Shown one piece after another: positions 1 to 4,920 of a stretch of 7,991 nt of DNA. The position numbers and the translations under genes are program-made. Within the stretch, counting starts at the first letter, position 1, and every line of letters starts with the position of its first letter. Location of the stretch: contig REEF01000265.1 in assembly GCA_007695205.1 (NCBI GenBank), positions 1-7,991 on the forward strand, read 5' to 3'. The DNA comes from Planctomycetaceae bacterium (GTDB lineage: Bacteria > Planctomycetota > Planctomycetia > Pirellulales > Pirellulaceae). The notes under the pieces were generated by a model. It was not told the DNA's origin. It did no database searches and was given only the letters and a program-made list of their open reading frames with translations.

Positions 1-4
1 CCAT
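1..4 (-). CDS. start of a divergent gene, cut by the window edge
   Basis: Only the start codon (CAT on the plus strand at 2-4, read as ATG on the minus strand) and one following base are present, so the product cannot be named. The call rests on a near-perfect Shine-Dalgarno sequence, AAGGAGG on the minus strand at 16-10, five bases upstream of the ATG. The gene reads leftward, away from the transhydrogenase genes, so 5-207 is a divergent intergenic region. This also means that the soluble NAD-binding alpha-1 subunit of transhydrogenase is not immediately upstream in the same operon, unlike the common pntAA-pntAB-pntB order. Confidence 0.5.
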
Positions 5-9
5 AGCAG

Positions 10-16
10 CCTCCTT
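10..16 (-). promoter_or_regulatory. strong ribosome binding site for the leftward gene
   Basis: The minus strand reads AAGGAGG here, a near-consensus Shine-Dalgarno sequence five bases from an ATG at 4-2. It is the strongest such site in the window and is the only evidence that a gene starts at the left edge. Confidence 0.5.
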
Positions 17-86
17 CCAGCGAACATAAAAACCACCATCATCTATATGGTTCTACCCAACTGCGACGATTTGTCAACAACATAAT

Positions 87-127
87 ATTGTGTGTCCCTG
101 TTTTTCTTTTCATTGTGTGTCCCTGTT
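87..127. repeat. direct repeat pair, ATTGTGTGTCCCTGTT
   Basis: The 16-base word ATTGTGTGTCCCTGTT occurs at 87-102 and again, identical, at 112-127, separated by a T-rich 9-base spacer. A shorter third copy of its core (TTGTGTCC) lies at 130-137. On the minus strand the word reads AACAGGGACACACAAT. GGGACACAC-type words are, from memory, seen in intergenic repeats linked to IS200/REP-associated transposases, but no transposase gene is present here. The repeats lie between two divergent genes, so they may simply be remnants that now form part of the promoter region. Confidence 0.6.
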
Positions 128-207
128 CTTTGTGTCCACTCGATATTTGCGGTTGTGGACGCTATATTACGGGTATTGAGCGGGTTTTCGTTATCGAAAG
201 GGCTGCG

Positions 208-504
208 ATGATGGGAGACTTGGTGCTGTTGGTGGTCGTGTTCCTCGCGACCTTTTTCGTAGGTGCCTTGCTGATCCTACGCATTCCGCCTCGTCTGCAC
301 ACGCCGTTGATGTCGATGACCAATGCCGTATCGGGCATCACGGTGCTGGGAGCTCTGCTACTGTTCACCCAGGAGATCCGTGGATGGGTGTTGAGCCTGG
401 CTGCTTTGGCGATTGTCGCCGGCGCCTTCAATCTGGTGGGCGGCTTTGCCGTGACCGATCGAATGCTGGGGTTCTTTCAGAAGCGAGGCCAGCGGCATGA
501 GTGA
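208..504 (+). CDS. pntAB: NAD(P) transhydrogenase membrane subunit alpha-2 (PntA C-terminal domain)
   Basis: A 98-residue membrane protein corresponding to the C-terminal transmembrane part of PntA, which with PntB forms the proton-conducting domain II of the inner-membrane transhydrogenase. The family signature is clear: LHTPLMSMTNAVSGITVLGA at residues 30-49 and a C-terminal GGFAVTDRML that matches the E. coli end GGFTVTQRML. About four hydrophobic helices fit the family. The frame stays open upstream to 88, but that part has no family similarity and contains the direct repeats. The ATG at 208 has GAAAGGG five bases before it, so it was chosen; the ATG at 211 is also possible. A TATATT at 163-168 could be a -10 box, but no matching -35 is evident. 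It overlaps pntB by 8 bases. Residue 42 is Ser, as in E. coli, where Thermus thermophilus has a proton-pathway His. The NAD-binding alpha-1 subunit is not in the window. Confidence 0.92.
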   Translation: MMGDLVLLVVVFLATFFVGALLILRIPPRLHTPLMSMTNAVSGITVLGALLLFTQEIRGWVLSLAALAIVAGAFNLVGGFAVTDRMLGFFQKRGQRHE

Positions 505-1912
505 TCCGGTCTCCTTGGTCGTCGATATCGCGGTGTTGTCGGTCTTTTTGCTCGGAATCTGGTGGTTTCGTTCACCTGCCTCGGCCCGCTTCGGCAGCTT
601 GGCGGTTGCGTTTGCGCTGATCGTCGGCGCCGTCACGACTCTGATGCGAACGCCGTTGGAGGGTTCGGTTGGTCTTCTGGTCGTGATCCTGATCGCGATG
701 GCCATCGGGTCGACTTCTGGGGCCATCGCCGCCCGTCGCGTGAATATGACTCGGATTCCGGCCATGGTGGCCCTGCAGAACGGAGCGGGTGGCTTGGCGG
801 CCGCGCTGGTTTCGCTGGTGGAACTGACTCGTTCATCAGGTGATGCTTCGATGTTGGACTTGGGACGACTGGGCGGAATGCTCGGCTTGACGATCGGAGC
901 CTTGACTTTCTCAGGCAGTCTGATCGCCACCGGACGCTTGGCCAATTGGCTCAGTTCCTCCGCCACCGTGCTGCCTCGGCACAACATGCTGGCTGGGGGA
1001 TTGTTGGGGACCTTGGTGATTGGCGTGTGCCTGGGGTTGATCTTCCGCGACGTATCGCCGTGGCCGCTGGTCATCGGATTGGGTAGCTTGGCGATCGCAT
1101 TGGGGATCGTGATGGCGATCCGAGTCGGCGGGGCGGATATGCCGGTGCTGATCTCGTTCCTGAATGCCTTATCGGGTCTGGCGGCCGCGTTTTGCGGCGT
1201 GGCGATCGGCAGCCGATTGCTGACGGCTTGTGGTGCGACGGTTTCCGCTTCCGGATTGATCCTGACCCATGCGATGTGTTTGGCCATGAACCGCAGTTGG
1301 CGATCGATCCTTTGGGGAATGGCGCCTGCCCCAGTTCGTTCGCAGCCGTCTGAGCAGGCATCCCCGCAGCAGGCAGATTGCGACCAATCGCCCGAGGATC
1401 AGGCCGTTGTGGCTCTGCGACAAGCGGAAAGGATCATGATCGTTCCCGGATATGGCCTGGCACTAGCCAACGCTCAAGGCCCGCTTGTCCAATTGGCCGA
1501 AACGTTAACTCGGATGGGCAAAGAAACAAAGTTCGCCATCCACCCTATCGCTGGACGCATGCCTGGTCACATGCACGTGCTGTTGGCCGAAGCGGATGTG
1601 GATCCCGACTTGTTGTTCGATTTGGCCGAGATCAATTCAGCGTTTGCCCAAACCGATCTGGCGATGATCGTCGGTGCGTGCGATGTGGTCAATCCGTCGG
1701 CGATCGAGGCCGAAGGTACCCCCATCTCGGGGATGCCCATCCTGTTGGCTCATGAAGCCAAACGGGTCCTGATCTGCAACCTGGATTTGCAGCCCGGCTA
1801 TTCCGGGGTCGATAACCCGTTGTACCAGGACGCGAAAGCCATCCTGTTATTGGGCGATGCGAAGGAGAATCTGAACCGGCTGATCGAGCGATTGGCCGAT
1901 GCATCTGGCTGA
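497..1912 (+). CDS. pntB: NAD(P) transhydrogenase subunit beta, with unusual key residues
   Basis: A 471-residue PntB (E. coli 462). Residues 1 to about 275 form the multi-helix membrane domain II, with the conserved GGADMP (211-216), LNALSG (222-227) and AMNRS (263-267). A variable linker follows at about 276-305, then the nucleotide-binding domain III: GYGLALANAQ (318-327), IHPIAGRMPGHM (348-359), VGACDVVNP (392-400) and GYSGVDNPLY (434-443). The ATG overlaps the stop region of the alpha-2 gene by 8 bases, with GAGG at 485-488, which suggests translational coupling. The normal enzyme moves protons while passing hydride between NAD(H) and NADP(H). Two departures stand out when set against the E. 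coli sequence from memory. The Lys424-Arg425-Ser426 motif for the NADP 2'-phosphate is Asn428-Leu429-Asp430. Beta-His91 of the proton pathway is Asn95. Asp214, Asn223 and Asp396 (E. coli Asp213, Asn222, Asp392) are kept. No clear intrinsic terminator follows. Family membership is certain; cofactor specificity is not. Confidence 0.95.
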   Translation: MSDPVSLVVDIAVLSVFLLGIWWFRSPASARFGSLAVAFALIVGAVTTLMRTPLEGSVGLLVVILIAMAIGSTSGAIAARRVNMTRIPAMVALQNGAGGLAAALVSLVELTRSSGDASMLDLGRLGGMLGLTIGALTFSGSLIATGRLANWLSSSATVLPRHNMLAGGLLGTLVIGVCLGLIFRDVSPWPLVIGLGSLAIALGIVMAIRVGGADMPVLISFLNALSGLAAAFCGVAIGSRLLTACGATVSASGLILTHAMCLAMNRSWRSILWGMAPAPVRSQPSEQASPQQADCDQSPEDQAVVALRQAERIMIVPGYGLALANAQGPLVQLAETLTRMGKETKFAIHPIAGRMPGHMHVLLAEADVDPDLLFDLAEINSAFAQTDLAMIVGACDVVNPSAIEAEGTPISGMPILLAHEAKRVLICNLDLQPGYSGVDNPLYQDAKAILLLGDAKENLNRLIERLADASG

Positions 1913-1980
1913 AAGAAGGGCCCCCGCGAAGCCGCAGAAGAATCGAGCCTTACGGAAGGGCGTTGGCGGATTCGAGCCTC

Positions 1981-2008
1981 TTTCCACCTGGGAAAACTAG
2001 CGTAGAAT
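1981..2008 (+). promoter_or_regulatory. possible promoter of the dehydratase-dehydrogenase pair
   Basis: TTTCCA (1981-1986) and TAGAAT (2003-2008) are separated by 16 bases, a weak match to a housekeeping sigma factor promoter. A good ribosome binding site, AGAGGA at 2018-2023, lies seven bases before the ATG at 2031. If real, the leader would be very short, about 15-20 bases. The 118-base gap after pntB has no convincing terminator, so read-through from pntB is also possible. Confidence 0.3.
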
Positions 2009-2030
2009 AGGGGCGAAAGAGGACCGACTT

Positions 2031-2894
2031 ATGCGACTTGCGAAATATCGATTGCCGACCGGGGAGATCTCCGTGGGACAACTGGAAGACGAGCGGGTGT
2101 TGCCGCTGGATTTGTCCGGCCGCCAGTACCGTTGCTTGTCGGACATTCTGGATGCGGATGATCCGCTGGAGGTGGCCGACTTTCTAGTCGTCCGGAACCG
2201 ATCGATCTCGCTCGAGACGGCCGCGTTGCTGGCGCCGATCGATAATCAGGAGGTATGGGCGGCTGGTGTGACCTATCGGCGCAGCCAGGTGGCACGAATG
2301 GAAGAGTCAGCATCCTCGGCATCGTGCTACGATCGTGTCTATACATCACCCAGGCCCGAATTATTTTTCAAGGCGACGCCGCATCGAGTCTCTGGGCCGG
2401 GCGAACCGTTGCGAATCCGCTCGGATTCATCGTGGAGTGTTCCCGAACCGGAGATTACTCTGGTATTGACCTCGGACATGAAGCTGGCCGGTTTTACGAT
2501 CGGCAACGACATGAGTTCCCGGGACATCGAGGGAGAAAATCCGCTTTATCTTCCTCAGGCGAAAGTCTACGACCGCTGCTGTGGCTTAGGGCCGTGTGTG
2601 ACGTTGGCCAGTGGGATGCCTCCGCTGCAAACGGTCCAAATCCGGATGGTCGTTCGTCGCCGAGGGGACGTCGTGTTCGAAGGCAGCACCTCGGTTAGCC
2701 AAATGGCGCGGACGTTTGACGAACTGATCCAATGGTTGGGTCGGGAAAACTCGTTTCCTGGCGGAGCGTTTCTACTGACCGGAACCGGAATTGTGCCCGA
2801 TTCGGATTTCACGTTGCACGCAGGCGATCTGGTCGCGATCAGCATCGATGGAATCGGGGTCTTGATCAATCCGATAGCACAGGAACCAACATGA
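2031..2894 (+). CDS. FAH-family protein, probable 2-keto-3-deoxy-pentonate dehydratase
   Basis: A 287-residue cytoplasmic enzyme of the fumarylacetoacetate hydrolase (FAH) fold. The C-terminal catalytic domain shows the metal-binding pattern: EPE at residues 139-141 (WSVPEPEITLVL), GND at 158-160 in FTIGNDMSSRDIEGEN, then YLPQAKVYD (173-181) with a conserved Lys178, GLGPCV (185-190), TGTGI (250-254) and GDLVAISIDGIG (265-276). The family covers hydrolases, isomerases, decarboxylases and dehydratases, so the fold alone does not give the substrate. The choice rests on the next gene, which overlaps it by 4 bases (ATGA) and encodes a 2-oxoglutarate-semialdehyde dehydrogenase. That pairing is typical of 2-keto-3-deoxy-D-arabinonate/xylonate dehydratases (KdaD, XylX), which form 2-oxoglutarate semialdehyde. 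The length and the YLPQAK motif fit KdaD-like proteins better than the longer XylX. A substrate from another sugar acid is possible. Confidence 0.85.
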   Translation: MRLAKYRLPTGEISVGQLEDERVLPLDLSGRQYRCLSDILDADDPLEVADFLVVRNRSISLETAALLAPIDNQEVWAAGVTYRRSQVARMEESASSASCYDRVYTSPRPELFFKATPHRVSGPGEPLRIRSDSSWSVPEPEITLVLTSDMKLAGFTIGNDMSSRDIEGENPLYLPQAKVYDRCCGLGPCVTLASGMPPLQTVQIRMVVRRRGDVVFEGSTSVSQMARTFDELIQWLGRENSFPGGAFLLTGTGIVPDSDFTLHAGDLVAISIDGIGVLINPIAQEPT

Positions 2895-4471
2895 CCATCC
2901 AACCCATCCTGATCGACGGACAGTGGCGTCCGGCCGATGCCGAAGATACTTTTCAAGCTGAAAACCCGGCGACTTGTGAACTGCTTCCCGATCGATATCC
3001 CATCAGCCGATGGTCGGATTGCGAAGCCGCGTTGGAGGCAGCCGAGGGAGCGTTCCCCGCAATGCGCAACATGTCCGGTGAGCAAATCGCCAGCTTTCTG
3101 GAAGGTTTTGCGGCGGAGATCGAGCAGCGGAGCGAGTCGTTGATCCAGATGGCTCATCAGGAGACGGGCCTACCCGTATCACCGCGACTGGCCAACGTCG
3201 AACTGCCTCGCACCACCAACCAGTTGCGTCAGGCGGCTGTGGCGTCTGCCGAAGGCTCCTGGGCGATGCCCACCATCGATACGGTCGCCGGGATTCGTGC
3301 GTGTCTCGAACCGTTGGGGCCGGTCTGGGTCTTTGGACCGAATAATTTTCCTTTCGCGTTCGGCAGCATGTCGGGCGGTGATTTCGCAGCCGCCATCGCG
3401 GCAGGGAACCCCGTCATCGCCAAAGCTAATCCCTCGCATCCTGGGACGACCCTGTTGTTCGCTCAGGCCGCCGATCAAGCGCGTCAGGCCAGCGGGCTTC
3501 CACCCGGAGCCATCGGACTGTTGTATCGCACCGATCACGCAGACGGGGAACGATTGGTCGCTGACCCGCGAACCGGCGCGACCGGTTATACCGGCAGCCG
3601 CACGGCAGGTCTGAAGCTGAAAGCGGCCGCCGATGCTGCTGGCAAGCCGATTTACCTGGAATTGTCCAGCGTCAATCCGGTGGTCATCCTGCCGGGCGCG
3701 ATCCGCCAGCGAGCCGATTCGCTGGCCGACGAATTTACAACAAGCTGCCTGATGGGTGCGGGCCAATTCTGTACCAACCCAGGTCTAGTGGCGATGCTGG
3801 CGGACGAAGCGACCGAGGCATTCATTGGATCGCTATGTGATCGATTCGCAGCCGCCCCGGTCGGCACGTTGCTTTCCCGAACCGTCCAGACGGGGCTGAG
3901 CGCCAGCATCGAGACACTGACCCAGGCCGGCGCCCAGGTGCTGGTCGGCGGCACCGTGGGCGGCGGCAGCGGGTACAGCTTTGGCAATACGTTGCTTCGC
4001 GTCGACGGCCAGCAGTTCCTGGACGCCGCGCATGCGATGCAGACCGAGGCGTTTGGCAACGCATCGCTGTTGGTCGTCGCCAGGGATCTGGACCAGTTGT
4101 GCCAAGTGCTGGATTGTATGGAAGGCAACCTGACCGGCTGCATCTACTCGGATACGACCGGCAGCGACGATGCGATGTACCCGCGAGTCGCCGCCGCGCT
4201 TCGGCCGCGAGTCGGACGGTTGCTGAACGACAGGATGCCGACCGGCGTCGCGGTCAGCCCGGCGATGAACCACGGCGGCCCCTACCCGGCGACCGGGCAT
4301 CCGGGCTTTACTGCGGTCGGCATCCCGGCTTCGCTACGGCGTTTCGCCATGCTGGCCAGCTATGACAACATCCGCCCCGACCGCCTGCCTGCCTGTTTGC
4401 AGGACCGGAACCCGAACGGTTTGATGTGGCGCTGCATCGACGGCCGTTGGACTCAACAAGACGTCAGCTAA
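2891..4471 (+). CDS. 2-oxoglutarate-semialdehyde dehydrogenase (aldehyde dehydrogenase family)
   Basis: A 526-residue aldehyde dehydrogenase that should oxidise 2-oxoglutarate semialdehyde to 2-oxoglutarate with NAD(P)+, feeding the citric acid cycle. All catalytic elements are present: Asn152 in NNFPF, Glu257 in LELSSVNP, and nucleophile Cys294 in GAGQFCTNPG. The coenzyme-site loop is GYTGS at 232-236. The wording of NFPFAFGSMSGGDFAAAIAAG, KANPSHPG (178-185) and ELSSVNPVVILPG is characteristic of the semialdehyde dehydrogenase group with KAHPAHPG- and SVNP-type motifs, and the length matches that group, which is longer than most aldehyde dehydrogenases. The start at 2891 overlaps the stop of the dehydratase gene in ATGA; the frame is open farther upstream, but that part is an out-of-frame reading of the dehydratase. 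The NAD versus NADP preference cannot be read with confidence. Other semialdehydes are possible substrates, but the dehydratase neighbour supports this one. Confidence 0.9.
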   Translation: MTIQPILIDGQWRPADAEDTFQAENPATCELLPDRYPISRWSDCEAALEAAEGAFPAMRNMSGEQIASFLEGFAAEIEQRSESLIQMAHQETGLPVSPRLANVELPRTTNQLRQAAVASAEGSWAMPTIDTVAGIRACLEPLGPVWVFGPNNFPFAFGSMSGGDFAAAIAAGNPVIAKANPSHPGTTLLFAQAADQARQASGLPPGAIGLLYRTDHADGERLVADPRTGATGYTGSRTAGLKLKAAADAAGKPIYLELSSVNPVVILPGAIRQRADSLADEFTTSCLMGAGQFCTNPGLVAMLADEATEAFIGSLCDRFAAAPVGTLLSRTVQTGLSASIETLTQAGAQVLVGGTVGGGSGYSFGNTLLRVDGQQFLDAAHAMQTEAFGNASLLVVARDLDQLCQVLDCMEGNLTGCIYSDTTGSDDAMYPRVAAALRPRVGRLLNDRMPTGVAVSPAMNHGGPYPATGHPGFTAVGIPASLRRFAMLASYDNIRPDRLPACLQDRNPNGLMWRCIDGRWTQQDVS

Positions 4472-4505
4472 CGATTGGCGGTGGCGGCTTATTGTCAACC
4501 CCATG

Positions 4506-4562
4506 GTTGCATAAGAAGTAGGACGGATTGCCAATCCGTCCTACGAGGGAACTTTATGCAAC
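4506..4562. repeat. 57-base nested inverted repeat (MITE-like)
   Basis: Two inverted repeats are nested. The outer pair is GTTGCATAA (4506-4514) and TTATGCAAC (4554-4562), a perfect 9-base match. The inner pair is GTAGGACGGATT (4518-4529) and AATCCGTCCTAC (4533-4544), a perfect 12-base match around the 3-base loop GCC. The inner hairpin would be very stable. I recall the GTAGGACGGATT palindrome as a common dispersed element of planctomycete genomes. It carries no protein. It could be a small non-autonomous element or a bidirectional terminator. Confidence 0.75.
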
Positions 4563-4617
4563 GTTGGGGCAATTCATCGAGTGGGGCATCAAACGCCTAC
4601 TCACGAATGCCGATGAA

Positions 4618-4842
4618 TAAGCACCCGACCAGGAGTTTCTTGTCAATCACGGTGGCGCCCGCACGAGTGAGGCCGAGGGGGTCGGGAGTCGTTTTCGGCC
4701 AACAACACAGTGGGTCCTGCGCGCCGAGCGGGACCAGCTTTTCCGGTGGGCATCTGCTTCCCAACTGGGTCCCGCTCGGCGCGCGGGACCCACAGGCGAC
4801 CCCTTCCGCCGATTCCATGAAGAAATACCTGGCCGGGTGCTT
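4618..4842. repeat. composite repeat bounded by inverted AAGCACCCG ends
   Basis: The left end (4618-4641) begins TAAGCACCCGACCAGG and ends TTTCTT. The right end (4820-4842) is its inverted, diverged copy, which read on the minus strand begins AAGCACCCGGCCAGG and also ends TTTCTT. Between them lie a GGGTCGGGAGTCGTTTTCGG module (4678-4697) and a long GC-rich hairpin (4710-4793). The leader at the right end continues, on the minus strand, into ATGGAATCGGCGGAAGGGG, which also follows the leader at 6453. No transposase is encoded, and no target-site duplication is evident. Confidence 0.7.
4710..4793. repeat. long GC-rich hairpin, 26-base arms
   Basis: The arms at 4710-4735 and 4768-4793 are inverted copies with a single mismatch (left GTGGGTCCTGCGCGCC, right GGCGCGCGGGACCCAC), around a 32-base loop. 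It forms the core of the composite repeat. It has no following T-run, so it is not a textbook terminator, although a stem this strong between converging genes could still block transcription or protect transcript ends. Confidence 0.75.
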
Positions 4843-4920
4843 GCTCCGAAATACGTCAACCGCCTGCTTGCGGGGTGGGTAGCCTTTTCCAAGTGCCACG
4901 CGAGCCTACGGTGTCGGTTA

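Larger units (their letters stand above)
4472..4920. other. convergent intergenic region filled with inverted repeats
   Basis: This 449-base gap separates the stop codons of two converging genes. I see no credible gene in it: the open frames on both strands simply read through the repeats and lack family features. It holds a nested inverted repeat (4506-4562), a larger composite repeat (4618-4842) and a short unassigned tail (4843-4920) that includes CCACGCGAGCCTACGG. The hairpins are well placed to stop transcription from both sides, but none has the U-run of a classic intrinsic terminator. Confidence 0.7.

Noticed and set aside
88..207. N-terminal extension of the alpha-2 subunit from an upstream ATG
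   Set aside because: The extra 40 residues are Cys-rich, encoded by the direct repeats, and unlike the family. The ATG at 208 has a suitable ribosome binding site.
358..1287. Long minus-strand open frame (309 residues) across the transhydrogenase genes
   Set aside because: It is antisense to pntAB and pntB, whose family motifs are unmistakable. Its translation is low-complexity in Ala, Pro, Arg and Ile with no recognisable domain.
1913..2030. Intrinsic terminator between pntB and the dehydratase gene
   Set aside because: The GGGCCCCC and repeated TCGAGCC words do not form a stable stem followed by a T-run, so no terminator could be supported.
2732..2890. Upstream start for the semialdehyde dehydrogenase
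   Set aside because: The extra 53 residues are an out-of-frame reading of the dehydratase gene. The ATG at 2891 overlaps the stop in a typical ATGA coupling and gives the normal family length.
4475..4899. Overlapping open frames on both strands between the dehydrogenase and the flavin oxidoreductase genes
   Set aside because: They read straight through inverted repeats, and their translations (for example KHPARYFF and SRAPSGTQ) come from the repeat DNA itself. There is no family similarity or ribosome binding site.
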